DNA of 64,000 nucleotides. Origin: Datnioides undecimradiatus. Taxonomy: Eukaryota > Chordata > Actinopteri > Lobotiformes > Datnioididae. The stretch is taken from NCBI GenBank assembly GCA_008933995.1, contig WARS01000029.1, positions 7,068,332 to 7,132,331 of the forward strand, given 5' to 3'. The notes below the pieces were generated by a model. That model made no database searches. It saw nothing but the letters and a program-made list of their open reading frames with translations, and was not told where the DNA came from. The first letter of the stretch is position 1. Every line of letters starts with the position of its first letter. This document shows, one piece after another, positions 1-14,250 of the stretch. The translations under genes and the position numbers were made by a program.

Positions 1-900
1 CAGGATGTACCCATGCTTCGTTACCCACACCCTGGCATCCCCCAGTGTGCAAGTCTTACAACTGGCCGCACAGTATCTCATGTTTGTCTATTCGCTGCAA
101 AGCTATGTCATTAATCTGACTCCATCCCCCTCCTCCGGTAGAATAGCTAATGCACCAGGGCCATGATGTCTGGCGATGCGCCAGAAGTCATATAGCTAGT
201 CTTTATCGTAACCGCTACATACATCCCGCCTACAGAAACTGGGTCAAGAGCCTACACCAAGCATCTGATAAATGTTTCCTCGACTTCTACACGGATCACA
301 ATCTCAGGCAATGTACATGCTTTAGCTTTCAAGCTAGGTAGGCATCCGGTTGGAGCCAAGCGGCTAGCAACCTCCAAAGAGATGGAGAGGTCTGGCACGC
401 TTGATAGCTAGCGCATGTTAGCCGTCTAACTAGACAACCTGCTGCTTAGCTAGGATGGGAAGCCATGAGACAGCCACACCGGATTTACTCATTAAACCGG
501 ACCACGCCGAACACATTAGGTCATTTTCCCGTGTCCGTGCTCAACGCCAGAGCTACACGTACTATTCCACAACCAGGCAATGTGAGCTAAATATCCGCCT
601 CATTAATTTAGTTAACGCTAACGTTAGCTATAAACTGAAAGCGGCGGTTTATATGACATTGTCCGCGCCCGTAACGTTACAAGATGCATTTCCAGTTGTT
701 TCCACCCAGTCCGAGCCAGCAAAGACCACAACTACCACCCACTCTAAGCGCAAAATAATATCTAGCAGCGGCTTAAGAAAGACGGCCATATTATTATCCA
801 CCAATGACAGAGTTAACGGTTTGCTCACATATTCAACAGCTAGGGTGCGTTACATGACAAAGACGTCAAATGTCGTTCTATTAAGAGTAAAAACTCTTAC
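1..900 (-). other. CpG-rich flank, probably first intron of the minus-strand neighbour
   Basis: This stretch is rich in CpG and in GCTAGC/GTTAGC words. No protein family is recognised. A plus-strand open frame of 149 codons (455-904) runs across the candidate minus-strand splice donor and resembles nothing I know, so I treat it as chance in CpG-rich DNA. If the minus-strand exon call is right, this is the start of its first intron. Confidence 0.35.
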
Positions 901-1140
901 CTGAGGCCTTTGACAGCAAACGATATTAGACATATTTAATGCGAATACAGAGTTGGTTGGTTCGGGTTAGAGAAAAGACGCAACGCGGCTACAGGCACGG
1001 TTTGTTAGGCTGGTAGTAGGTGGCTGTTCACTGTCTGTAGGAGAGGCACGTCCACACTCGATCTAGTCTGGACTAGCTCTGACAGAATGGCCGGTTGGTG
1101 ACGGGAAAGCGAGCGCGCGACAAAAACCTGTGTGACCGCC
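901..1140 (-). other. Putative untranslated first exon of a minus-strand neighbour gene
   Basis: Read on the minus strand, the exon ends at 901 with a perfect splice donor (CTCAG|GTAAGAG, GT at 900-899). Upstream of it on that strand is CpG-rich sequence that passes into promoter-like motifs near 1,145-1,172. No long minus-strand reading frame covers it, so it would be 5' untranslated sequence, and the transcription start (about 1,140) is a guess. In tetrapods the gene next to HMCN1 in this divergent arrangement is IVNS1ABP. That identity is inferred from gene order only, because no coding exon of it lies in the window. Confidence 0.45.
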
Positions 1141-1180
1141 ACGCCACGTGTGACGTACATCGGGGGTGGGCGGCCCTAAA
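1141..1180. promoter_or_regulatory. CpG-rich promoter core with E-box, CRE half-site and GC box
   Basis: A palindromic E-box CACGTG (1145-1150) directly abuts a TGACGT CRE half-site (1151-1156), followed by a GGGGGTGGGCGG GC-box-like run (about 1162-1173). This cluster sits immediately upstream, on the minus strand, of the candidate first exon, and the local CpG density is far above that of the following 20 kb. Motifs are seen directly; promoter function is inferred. Confidence 0.45.
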
Positions 1181-4100
1181 ACGCCTACTACTGTTCTGAA
1201 AGTGATGAAATCCAGGATGTGTTACAGTGAATATAGGTGGATCATACGCAATCCGTGTTTAAAAAAAACAAAAAAACAAAACCTTTTCCAAGGAATTACT
1301 GTAACTGCCGTATTAAACTAAAAGTAATCCTTTCTTCTAAAGGGACAATGCAGAATTGTAAATATATTAAAAGACCTGCAATCATATTTTAGTTCAAGTA
1401 ATGACCCCCTCGTGGTTTTCTCATTATACTGTTATATTTACTGTTGCATTCGCAGAATGGATAATCTGTAAATTCAGGGTGTGGTTGGTAAAGATGGAGC
1501 TGATTTTAATTCTTTATACATTGTTGTGTAATTTAATATATTGAGCTTGTGTGTAACTGCTAAGCTGTTAACTGTTAAGCAGAGGTAAAATAGTTGTGTG
1601 CTGTGTCAGTCCGTAGTATGAACCATACGTTTTTTAATCATGTAGATGTTTTACATAAAAAACCCTGATGGAAAGTATGCCATTTAAAGAGAGGGCAGCA
1701 TTCAAATCTGTCTTTAACCATGAAGCCTATTGGCAGTTAACTTTATCTATAAAACTATGTGCAGTATAGAACCTGTTGCGCAGTGAAGACATTTTCGCCA
1801 CAGTCTTGACACTCCAATTTTAGGGATTCACGTGCTTTCAGATCAGCTGAAGCAGGAAAAGAAACAAAAAATAATAAATACAATTCAGACAACAAATAAA
1901 CAGCCTGTCAGCCAAATAAAACACTTCTGCAGGATTCATGCTTGCTGAGTTAAGTCCAAATCCACTCACTTGGGAGTCTAACTGCATCCAGTTTTGCCTC
2001 TCCTCCTTTTGCTTGTCACAGTGGAATTCTGTCTTTCACATTTTGTGTCTTGTCTTTTATGACTGCATTAACCATTCAACTCGTGCTGCCACTGTGCCAG
2101 ATTTCCTCACCATTTGTCATACTCTCCTCTACATGTCTCTGTGAGTCATGGCACACGCCGGGACGAGCACTATTCCATAAGTCGTTTGATGTCCATTAAG
2201 AAGGAACATCCAGGCTCAACCCTCACCACTACTGCGCAGACGTCATCTGGAGGAAGGAGAACTCATTCACCTGCCTTGAATTAATTGAGCTTAGTACAAC
2301 CTCGGTACGTCAGTAATTAGATTAGAGGATAAAGAATCGCTTCAATACCAGAGTGTCAGCCAGCCTTTATATCTGCATGTGGAGTAATGTGTCTGGATGT
2401 CTGTATTTGTCTGCATGTGAAGCTGTTTGTGAAAGGCTGGCACCAAATGTAACTCAGTGACAGCAGAACGAGCATATTTAGTCACAGCCTTAAAAGTACA
2501 CTGACCATTGTGTTGAAATCCACCCAAAGCCGGGGGGTCCAGTCCACACAGATTAGATTTATCAACACAAAGTAATCTCTTCAGAACAGCTCCTGTGCTG
2601 GTACTATTACCACAACATGTTTTGCTTCCACTCATGTAGGGGTGACATTCCTGACAAGGTGAAAGAAGTTATTGCTGGCTCATGGGCAAGAAAATGTATG
2701 GCTGGCTTCCAAGGATGGTCACCTGGCATCATATTTCACCACTTTTTCTTTTTTTTTTGTAGCCGTGTGTACGTGTGCCTGGACTGCAGAGGAAAAGCCT
2801 CCACACAGACCTGCCAGGAAAACAACCAGCTTTAAGGTCACATCACCAAGGATGTTTCCAGCAAAACAAATGGAAATCAGAAACATTTCATGCCAACACC
2901 GATGCATTGCTATGCACAGGATTGCCGAACACATGCTTATAAAAATTTGAATGTCAAAACAATTTGCTGCTGTAATGCAAAAGGCTTGAATTCATGTATT
3001 AGAGCTTAAACTCCCAAATCAGCACCGCTTCCTTCACCTTAATGTGTCTCTCATTAATCACTCAAAGTTTCGTCCTCTTGAAAGCTCCTTGGGGATGTCT
3101 GCATTCAGCATTATCTTGACTGTCTGCAAAGGTGAATGAAGATCCCTGGCAAGCAGTCAGTCCATCTTAGCACAGTGTCTGGGGCCTCAGACAGAGAAGC
3201 GGCGATAACAGCCGGTGGAATGCAGCCAACTGGTCCAGCCTGACCTATTCGTTTCTTATGGAGGTGTTTTTAGGAATTGGATCCGTATCAGAAAGTGAGA
3301 AAGAAGGTAAAGACTGTGACAAATGAAATTGGTATCCACAGTGATGTTGTCATGTACATTTGTACATGTACATCAATTATAAAGACAGATGAAGAAAGTA
3401 GACACAGAGGCCCTGAGATGAATACTACCTTTGTGAAGTTTACAGTGATCTTTTTTTTTTCTGGATTAGACTCTGTGGTTATTTCTGAAGTGGCAGTTTT
3501 ATTTAATGAGTGGAGAATAACATGAATAACATGAACATCTTAAAATATATTTCAATCTAGAATCTTTGTAACAGTACACATTGTACACCATTACCTTATG
3601 GTCCCAAATCCAAAATAGACTATGTTTTGTATGTGACAGTAATATCAAGATAGCATATGGAATCAATACTCTTGGCATTGCTGCTGTTTTTTTAATCCCT
3701 TGACTTGTTATTATTGAATACTGAATCAGCTATGGGAACACGTGTGTGCACATCTGTGTGTGTTGCCTTCGACTAATTCCAACACAAAGGACGCAGGCTT
3801 CATTTTGCTGAGTCATCTTGGAAACTCTGGCGCCCCCTTCATTCTTTCATTCTACAGAGATTTGTTCAGTGAGGCTGCATAAATGCGTTCTGACAAGGAC
3901 ACTATGAATATTTTAGGTATCTGGGCCCAGCAGTAACACGTGGCTCAGGCTGCTGCGTGGATGGGGATGAGGCAGGCAGGAAGGTTTGCGTCTTGTGAGG
4001 AACTGAGAGTGACACTGCAGTGTTGAAAAACGAACTTAGTTTTAAAGGAAATACTTTAATGGCAGAATGGCTTTATGAGCCACAGTGTTCACTTACTTCA

Positions 4101-7100
4101 CCATTAAGTTTCTCTTTTTTTGTCTGCATTACTCCAATTCATTTTGCTGTACGCTGTTTTATTCCACTCTTTTTGCACTATACTCTTCGTATTCTCCCAC
4201 TGAGGAGATGTGCGCTCCTACCCCTCATTCTTGGGCAATGAAAAATTAGAACAGTGCCACGTGAGTGTGTAGTTACATAGTCCTCTGATAAGCTACTGAT
4301 AAACTGTGAAACTCATTAAGTTCACCTTCTCCTGAAGGGACCAATGGCATGGACAGTAAGAGAGGCAGTGGGTTTTCACTGGGGAAAGCTCAAAGGTGAA
4401 GATAATGTCATGTCATTTCAGTTTAGTGGCATCCAAGTTGTGTCCTACTTCATGGTCTGTGAGGGGGTACATCACGCTACTTGTGCATACTTGGGCTCCA
4501 GACTCCAGGCTATCTTAATCGTTTCCAAAGAATCCAGGCTGTAATGTTTTGTTGACAAAGATATGATCTGTGCTTCTCTTTTTTCATCCCGTCTCTTAAA
4601 GGAGAATTGCACCTACTGTTGTTTTGTTAGACATCAATATGTGCACTTTTTCAAATGTATTGCAGTAATTTATTCCAGTAAAGTCATCATACAGCCCCAA
4701 CGCGTGTACTTAATATGTCATCCAGTCAACAATTCAACCACACAGCCATACATATAGCACATAGAGTTGTAACAGTGTGTGTATGCAGACTACCCTTAAC
4801 TTTAAGTAGAGTGCAGATGACACTCTACACTCTACACTAATGTGCAGATATTTTAATTTCAGCCAATCCAGAGTAACCATATCTAAGTGGGAATGGGACA
4901 ATATTATGAGATATCTACCTTGGTACATACTCAGTTTTGCCACACTTAGCGAAAAAACAACAACATAAAAAACATATAAAAACATATTTTAAGTCTCCTT
5001 CTTTACAAGCATTCATTGAACTCAATGAAGTGGAAAATTGGAGCTGCACATTAAAACTTGTGCCACTTTACAATCTGCAGCCCGTGAAAATATGTGAGCT
5101 ATCAGTTACAGTTGGATGATAAGCTGCAGCTATCACCTTCTGCCGTAACCGATAATTGGGACTGTTTGTACCCACAAAGGCTCACTGTAGTCAGGCAGCG
5201 GTCTTTCCCACAGAGCTGTGCCAGGCTCTCCTCCACTCCCCACAGGAGGAAGTGCCACAAGAGTCCAGCTCTGGGTCCCATGCGCGAAACACAAAAATCC
5301 CTCTCAGGCTCTCTCTTTTCAACCCTCCACCCTCCTGTGGTCTGTTCCTCTTGTAGGAAGTGGGTCAGTGCGGTGAGAATAGAGCGCATGCATGCACGTA
5401 CACACACATGCACAAGCAAAAGTTAGCTGGAATAAAAGACTTGGTTAGTGGCACAGTGAGCTGCTATCTTGACCTGTTGTTACATTTATCCCCCCAGAGG
5501 CCTTCCTGTAAAAGTACGAGGGGTTTTAATTAACTCAGAAACAACAGTCTGTGTGTTTTGATTAAAATACTGCATTAATCACATTCCATTGTTTCTTTCT
5601 CCAGTCTGTTATCACATTCAGTCTCTTTCCATCACAGGAGCATTAAACTTATACCAGACACGCAAAAAGCCACAGTTCTCTGCACTGGAGTTTGAGAAAT
5701 TCAGAGTTGTACATATATTAAATTTGCACTGAATTTAAGGTTTTGGGGGGTTTTTTGGGCTTTGGCTGAACATAACCAAGGGACTACATAACAGCCCCTA
5801 AGACACTCACATGTGACTGTCATGTTAGTCTTCTGTTGCACAGGGAGGTTCAGAGGTGATGATCCCTGAACCCTGCTCTCATCATGTCCGGCCCTCTGAC
5901 CTCTGCATTCAGAGAGCGTTGTGACAGAGCCAGCCACACCACAGCTGCTTGATAAACGCAAAATGTGGCAATAAAGCCAATTTGGGAAATCAGCTGTGTA
6001 CCCCAACTAAACAACAGCTTGCACAGTGTTACAGACCACGTTTGTTCTCGGCGATTCTCCGTAGCACAATTTAAGCACAAGAGCAATTTTAACAGTTTCA
6101 AGGTGTCACACGCATTTTGTGTCACCTGTCACATTCCAGGGTAGGTGCAAAGTTTTTCTAAAGAACGTCAAGTCAATCAACAGACAGCTTCTGGGACACT
6201 GAAAAGCAAAAAGGAGGATCAATAACAGAGCCTCTCTTCAAATGATCAGTGACTTTAAAGAACATCTTATCAACATCTCATGACTGATTCGTGCAACTGA
6301 TGAGGTCAAAATTGACGCGCAGACATGTAAGTGATTAAGACAACACATGATCTCTTGTACTGCCCCTTCTTTGACCTTACGTGGCACCAGAGGATGCAAA
6401 TCTGTAGACTTGCATGTGACAGTGCGTTTGGCTGCAGATAATTCCAGTCACTGGCTGCTCCTCTGTTCCTCTGTCTGTTGCTCTTGTCTTTCTCTTTTTT
6501 TCCTTCTCTTTAAGCCTTCAGTCCTTTTCTCCAAGTGGTTGGTGCCTGAAGTGTTCATGATTTGTGACATTCTCATTTCTTTGATATAAATAAACATCAG
6601 TCATCATCCTTTTTACTTGTTATATCACTAGCCAGTGTTTTAATCTGATGCTGCGTCTCACTGAGCTCTCTTCTCTTCGAGCGGCTGTTAAGGCAGGATT
6701 ATCTCAGCTGAACTCATAAAACCTCAAACATATTACGCAGAGCCAGGAGCAAGTGTTGCTGCTCATCAATACAGGATGAGCAAATGCAACATAGCATCAA
6801 AACAGCAACAACAAAAAAGACACATGTTCATGATTTAAATTATTTATAATGAAATTTACATCACAAGACTGCAATTTTCTGTATTCCCACATGTAACACA
6901 GAGTCCTCCGGGTTTGGTGTTTACCCCAGGACATGAACCCAGGCGAAGGGAGGACAACAAAAATAAACAGGCAAAAACAACAGCTCCCTTTGCTTCTTCA
7001 GTGGAAACTGTAGGTCTAACACAGCCTTAAGGCTTTTATCGTCTCTTGATTCCTTCCCTCTTACTGCTTCAACAGTAAGCCTGCTCTGTGAATGGTTAAC

Positions 7101-10100
7101 TCATTAAATTCACTGTTTTATGTTTATAGTCTCCATACATCCTCGCTCGATTTGTGAACCTCACTGTGATGTGTTGAATTGAACTCGACGCACTCTACCC
7201 TTAATACCCAGTATGGCCTTTGTTTTTTAATTCCTCTGTGTCTTTCTTAATGAGATTTTAATACCTCACAGCTTCCCTCTTAAAACACTTCACCCATGGT
7301 GACAGTGGGGTGCTGACAAAAGCTGCCAGCAATCCCTAATTAGTTGTGTACCAACGGCCAGCTCATCACACCATGCTTTCCATAATGAGCTAGTTAGCAG
7401 CATATCCCCTCTGAGGAATAGAGCAATGATACACATTAGTGTTGTGCTGTGTTGACGGTGATAGCCAGGAATTTGTTTTTTAAGGCTGCGGTGAACGGAT
7501 AGCTTTATCATTAGGATCATCTGATTAATCATACCTTTGTCATTATTGCTCTCTTATCTGAATTCCCTTAGAAACTTGTACTTGTAAGTCGTTTAGTAAG
7601 ACACAGATAAACACACTTTCTGAACCAGAGTAATGATCTGAATGACTTTAACGGTAGTGTAAACATGCGGAGAGATAATCTGGATTGTCACTGCATATGC
7701 CGTTAATCATTATTCTGTTCACACTCAGTGCTGTTCAAAGGGAATTTTCCACTGTTTAAGTGAGTCGTTTCCTCCGAGTGCCAACAACTGGGGCTTAAAA
7801 GCAGAGCTGCTGATGTTGCAACAGGATTTTTCTGCGTTGGACCTGCTGAAGGAGGGGGTGTTATCCCCAGAACAGGTGGAAATGTGTCCCAGATAACATC
7901 ATAGGTCAAACTCCAACAAGTGGAGGCAGACGCACATAACTCAAGCACATGTTCTGTGCACATGCATGAGGGCAAACACACGCAAACACATTCACACACA
8001 TCCACGCGCGCACAGTGGCTGTCGGCTATCGGTAATATTCTCTTTAAGCGGTTTAACTTTTAACCAGCGTGCTTTCAGAAAAGAAGCCTTACATCACTTT
8101 GACCCCAGTTACAATTATCCAGTTATAGCCGGAGTTATTGGCAAGCCACATGGCCCGTATCACATTAGTAGCCATACTTTATCAATCCTAGAAAGGCAAT
8201 TAATTTACACAGAGACCAACATGAGCCACACAGTAATACTCAGGACTGCTGAGAATCGTATCAAAGTCCTGCATAGCGGCACATTAGTATATGAGTTGTC
8301 CCTGAGATTCAACCTTGTCAGCTCAGCTGTTTGGGTCGACAAGCTTAGCACAGGATTAATCAAAGGCACCACAATAAACTGCGACATTTTCCATCTTCTA
8401 CTTATTAACAGAAAGACTGGATGACACGCATACTGAATTTCTTTAAATCTGGCTCGCGATATACAGAAATCGACTTTTACCCATAGCTTCGTTTTGAAAA
8501 AGCAGGAAGCACTGAAGTATTGTAGCATAGTATTGAATCGAGATGTAAGCATATTGTCCCAGGCCTGGTCTGGACATTTGAATTAATGTCCTCTCTCCCA
8601 CAGTAGACCTGGTCTCTATGTGCACTTGTCTCTTTAAAGTAACTTTGGGCTGAATTTTGCTTGAAACTGGGAAATTAAAGATAATGTGTTGTAATGTTCT
8701 GCACTGTTATTATATTTGCAGTGTTATGTGGACATGCTCTGGTGTCATATGCTGCTTCTAGACAGGTCATCTCTGAGAAGTTTCATGAACTTTTACAGTA
8801 AGTGCTTCTATCTACTCAACTTTACTGTATGCGTTTGTTCAAGTAAATGAGGGATTATCTCAACAGCCAGGTGATTTTGAGTTATATGCTAAACCTGAAA
8901 GGCCATGATATTTACACAGTACAGGCTCAAGAGTGTAAAATCATTGTGGAGACTGGAGCGTCACTGCACGCTGATATTCGATCGTTTAACTCAGATCTCT
9001 TTGCTAGTGCGAGTGAACAGAGGGTTAGCATTCTGTTTGAGACTCACACCTAACAAACTGCAGGGGTAAAAAAAAAATAAAAAATTGGCGTTTAAATTGG
9101 GCAGTCCGCACAGAAATAGCCTTGATCGTGTCTCTGCACTCTCTGCTCACTCAAGTATATAATGACAAGACCATGTGCTTATCTGGTGGAAAATTTGCAG
9201 ATCATCCTCCGTGCCGTTGTGCTGTTCCAGTGGCTTCTGTTTTATCATTGCTGCCTGTGGTGTGCTGTGTTGTGGCACCAGCAGCAAATGTCAGCAGGCA
9301 TATTCCACAATAGCAGACCATAATATTTACTTTAGAAAGTGGATCACGACCAAATCCATGGCTGCCTCGCCCTGTATATATATTTGAAAATACATAACTG
9401 AGCATGGTACAACAACGTACAATGAAATTGCATTTGGGAAATTAACATATTTATGAATAATTATATAACAATCTGCACAATATTATATAATAGACATGTC
9501 ATATATTATATAATGCATTATAGTTATATTATTTATCATTTTGGCTGTGAAAATTGCAAAAACGTGCTTGTGGAAAAGGTGGAGTTAGACGGCATAAAGA
9601 CACGAAGCTTGATGAATGACAGGTTCACACTTTTTTTGTTTTAATGAAATATATTTTTAATTTTACTGATTTATTCACTGATAAATGTTCAAGTTGGCTT
9701 CTTGGTTCAATGGCGTATTTTTAAGCTACTTAAAGCAATTTTAACATTTTAATTATATGTGTTAACAAACACTTTTTAGTACATATATTTACCCCAAAAA
9801 ATATATTCATTGGACTTTTAATGCCTGACAGATGACATCACAAGCAGCATGCTAGTATAAGCAATTAATTTTTCTGATTATGTGCTTGTGATCAGTAAAA
9901 AGTGTAAAAGAGTTGTTTTCAGAATAAGTAATTGTATTTGGAGCTAAAGAGAGCAAAGGAGAGTATCTCTTTTTCTTTCAGACAAAGTAATCGGGAAGAA
10001 GAGGACAGTGGATGAATTGCAGCGGCGAGACAGCAACGTGAGGTGTTTCTTAAGAAGAATTTACAAGCTTCCTTGTAGCAGCATCAATAATACATGTTCT

Positions 10101-11608
10101 TCCGAGAGGGTAGAACAGTCCCGTATTATAATCCACATGTATCTTGTATTTTTCTCAATGTCACATTCCAGCAGTAAAGAGGAGTGTTGATGTTTTGACC
10201 ATGATCTTGTGTTGTGGCCAAACACAGTCTCACATTTTTACAATGCTTTCTTTGGCCTTCCTAAAGGTCTCGCCAAGCTGTTTTCAGGTTAAATAGGAGG
10301 AGGACAGATAAACAGTGCTCGCTGTGAGACTGAGAACAGGTGGCATGTTTCGAGTTCAGCTGGAACGATCATGTTTTCTGGGTCACGATTGCCATCACCT
10401 CAGTGTTTAGTTTGGTGAAAGGGGATTAGTAAAACACTACTTGTTTTTCCATTACACTCAGCCGCTTTGATATGTTTTAGTGCTCAGAGAAAACGAAATC
10501 AAGAAAACTGCTTTTGAGCTGAAATGGAACTTTTTAACCTCTGACTGCACAGTCAATGCAGCACTGATGACTGCAGGCCAAAGTGCAAATAGCCCTGTGT
10601 GCTCTGTTTAAGGGTCAGCTTGACACTGTTTCTGAACAAATGATGCATTGGGTTTGATCCAAACCCCCCAAAAGATGTATTTTGGTTTGAAAAGCATCTG
10701 CTGTTCACTTCCTTAATAACTGAATAATCTTCTGCTTTGCACGTGTAGATGCAGAGCAATGAAGTGAGCTACACACACTGCCAATAAACGTTGGCAATAG
10801 CTGACTGCACTTTAAATTTTTACTGGAATCAACTGTGAAAACAGTACTGGATAAATTCAGGGAAAGTGACCACAAATCAGAAAACTGTTGACACAGTGTC
10901 ATTGTGGGCACTCAATGACACTGTAGAAGTTTGGTTAGGTCTCTAGGAAATGAATGTAAGTCAGTGCAATGCCCTGTAAAGCTAAAGAAACGCAATATGT
11001 TTGCATGTGGGCATGTAGGGGAGGGTGTGTGTACGACATGAGGTCGAAAGAGGAAAGGTAGTGAGGTCTTTGGAGCAGAGAGATTGATTGTGGTCATGCT
11101 GACACTGATGTATTGTAAAAGAAGCAAGTTTACCTAAATTGTCCGTGAGTGACAGATTAATAACACGAGCATAAGAAAGTGTGTCACAGAAGAGACGGGC
11201 AATGATGAGAGATACATGAAGTGTGAACACGCAAGATTCACAGATGCTTTTTCTTTACTTTTCAGCGCTCCTCCCGTCACGTGCCTCGCAGCCCAGGGCA
11301 CATGCTCCCACACACACGCTCAGCCAGTTCAGAGATAAATCCTTGCCTTTCACTGATGGCTGACATCATCGATGGCCAGCACAGAGCACAGCATCTCTGC
11401 CTCAATGTGGGCATCACTGTGGGTATGTTATTGTTGGAACGTAATCTGCCCGTGTTGCCAGCTCTTTGTACTGTTTCAATGATAATTCATTTTTGTTTGA
11501 AAGCCCTCATTTAAAACAACAAAACAACAGATATCATAGGTCACCTGCTTCACCAGGATGTGAAGCGTTCAATCCGCCACACTGACCAGCATGCGCACAT
11601 ATTACAGT

Positions 11609-11609
<1 letters not shown>
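1181..11609. other. Intergenic DNA, no gene recognised
   Basis: Only short open frames (up to about 150 codons) occur here. None has recognisable domains, and none joins to others through plausible splice sites. The composition is AT-rich, with an AT-dense patch at about 9,440-9,540. Two stretches, about 7,300-7,560 and 8,090-8,420, have ATTA/TAAT-rich, non-repetitive composition reminiscent of developmental enhancers, but this cannot be shown without comparative data. Confidence 0.6.
9440..9540. repeat. AT-rich low-complexity patch
   Basis: About 100 bases are almost entirely A/T, with repeated ATTATATAAT words on both strands. They can pair locally into weak hairpins. No coding signal is present. 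Confidence 0.6.

Positions 11610-11657
<48 letters not shown>
11610..11657. repeat. (AC)n microsatellite
   Basis: An uninterrupted AC dinucleotide tract of about 24 units in the intergenic region. Its purity suggests it is length-variable in the population. Confidence 0.97.
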
Positions 11658-11658
<1 letters not shown>

Positions 11659-13706
11659 CAGCACCTGATTAGGAAAACCTGCAGTGACCTTGTCAATATG
11701 TCTCCCCACATATAAATCGGCTCACTAGCCTAAATCACAGTGTTGCCATGGTGAAGCATATTAGTAACCTGAAACCTGTTCATGTGAGTTTCTGCGGCAC
11801 CACTGAGGTAGACAGGCTCTGAATAAATTTGTCTTACAAATACAGTATGTAAAGTAGGCTACTCCTTCCACAGATCTTACTACATGTGCTTGTGTGGCTG
11901 AATGTGCTTGTTGGATTGAAGACGGTAGGAAATGTCAAAGAAACATATTTTAACATGTGCAATTAGTTTAGATCAAAGAAATTAAACTTGTTTAAAATGC
12001 ATGAAATTCATAAACCACTATGGGCTGCCTCCCCCACCGGAAGCTTCGGCTCCAATACAGATTTCTTCCTTTTTTTTAAAAAATAATTCAGTGCATGTGG
12101 AGACTTCGGTGTCAGATGTAAGCTAACAAGGTAGCTACAAACATGTTAATATTAAACTGTTTCAGTGCATAGAGTTCTTTTGAAATTCATAAAGGCCACA
12201 TACTAGTTTTCTATTAACGTCAGGGATTTTTCTGACACCGGTGACAAAACAAACCAGGGCAGAAATCTTTAACTAGCACAAGAGTTAATGGTTTCCTGAA
12301 GGGAAGTAAAAAAGCAGGAACATCACAAAGCACAAGATAAATTTTTACCCTATAACACGATTGTTTGTCACATTTTATTTCTGTCCTAACCAATGTCACC
12401 ATCATCCAGGCTTAAAATAACAACAGCAAGCCACGTTCAGCAGGTGTTGTCATGCACTGCAGGTGTACATACGTTAACATGTGCAGCTCAACCAGTATGT
12501 TTGGCTATAGAAGGCTGTAGCCACAAGAGTTTGCACATTTAATCTACAAGCAGCTAAAGCTAGCATTGCAGGTGACGCAGATTAGCTATGTAAAGAGCAT
12601 TTATCTTATCATTGTGGGTAGTTCTTTTCTCACTTGCAGGCCACAATTTGAAATAAAAAAACATTAGAAATGTTCAAAGCAAATGACAAATACATTATAT
12701 CATATATCATTAGCTGGTTCAGATGCTTTACAGAAAAACTTAGCAAAGCATCAGTTTTGTTGTTCTGCTGTCATTTTTAAGGTACATTTGTATATAATTT
12801 GCTCATCTTATTTGTCACTGATTCCTTTATTGTAAATAATTTCTCATTAATCTTCAAAACATGTTATATCTTATGTGGGAAACAGGAAAAAAGTTGTTGA
12901 GACCGTTAGCTTGTTAACTACCGTACTTTCATGTTCATTTATATTTTAAACATTTACATATGCGAATATTTAACATACATGGCTACATATCTTACTTAAT
13001 CGAATGATATACATAAATATGCTATCATGTCTTTTGGTAGCTTTTAAACGGTTTGCAATTGTTCCATTGTCAAATCCTATAAGGACTGATAAATCCTTCA
13101 TGCTCACTATAACAGGTTTGACCTGTTGTGTGTTTAGTACTGGATGAGACATGCAAGCACCCATATTTCCTTTCTTTCTTTGTAAATATCATGTTTAATA
13201 AAGGACACTCAGTTTTACAAAGAATAACATGGCTAAAAAATATTCCATGGTACATTGGAGAATATAATAATAATAAAGCAGGCACACTAAACTGGAGAGC
13301 ATAGACATTTTGTTACGCACAGAGCAACACTTCTGCAGAGTGTCTATGGGAAACTTTGGCGAGAACTCACGTGGTCACTGGAGAAACAGAGGACTCATAA
13401 TGGAAAACTTCCTGACTTTGTCCAAGACGAGTAGATTCCAAATGAAAAGTTTTTGAAACATTGGATCAATTCATGTCAGGATTTTCTACAAGTAATAAAA
13501 ACTAATAGCAGATCTTTTGTGCTGGAGCTTGTTTATTACCTTGTTTTGTGTCCAACACTAAAATCCAGTGATTTCAAACATGCTGACTTAACATTTTCTT
13601 CCATACTCTTATGTAAGATAAACATCCACGAGTCAGCTTCCTCAAGGCCATGGGAAGTGAGATACTCACTGATGAAACCCATCTATTTTTTGACTGATGC
13701 TGCCCT

Positions 13707-13734
13707 GTGGGGAGGAGGGGTGGGGGGGGGGGGG
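13707..13734 (+). repeat. G-rich tract with quadruplex potential
   Basis: Several runs of G, including one run of 13, separated by single A or T bases. The G-runs could fold as a G-quadruplex on the plus strand. Runs of this kind are also prone to assembly error. Confidence 0.8.
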
Positions 13735-14139
13735 CGTTGAAGACATTACGTTCCCCTACAAACACACAAAAACATACAGTGTGTCTGATGCACACACAAA
13801 TGCCTTCAGTCGGGAGGAGACTTAGGTAGGCTGTGTGAGACTTTAATGGTGGAAAAGCAACTGTGATTATGGTAAGAAGTTCCCTCAGCGGGATAAGGTC
13901 AGGGAAATGTTTTGAGAAAATGGTCGTATGGGAAGCGATAAAGTGAGCTTTCCCATAATACTTTTGCGCGTGTGTTTATCGACTTCGTCTTTTTGTACAG
14001 TGTGTGTGGATGAGTGGGTGCCGCCTACACGCAGGTGTGTGGGTTTACGTATAAAGGACAGATAGAGACAAAGTGATTGACAGCCAGACTGAGAAAGACA
14101 GACACAGTGTGTTCATTGCATAAGGCAGTCATTTGTACC

Positions 14140-14250
14140 ACATGTCTTCCCACCCTCCTCCTCCTCCTCCCTTTTCTCTAAGCTATTACTTTATTCTCTT
14201 AAACTTAAATCCCCCCTCACTCTGTCCCTCCATCCATCCCACCATCTTTC
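14140..14250 (+). repeat. Pyrimidine-rich low-complexity stretch
   Basis: CCT/CTC-rich sequence begins with several CCT repeats and continues with CCATC and TCTCT words. It creates a spurious proline/serine-rich open frame on the plus strand that should not be called a gene. Confidence 0.7.

Noticed and set aside
455..904. 149-codon plus-strand open frame near the left edge
   Set aside because: No recognisable domain, no splice partners, and it overlaps a perfect minus-strand donor in CpG-rich sequence, where stop codons are scarce by chance.
7966..8424. 152-codon plus-strand open frame
   Set aside because: It resembles no known protein, and a minus-strand frame is open over part of the same bases, so composition explains it better.
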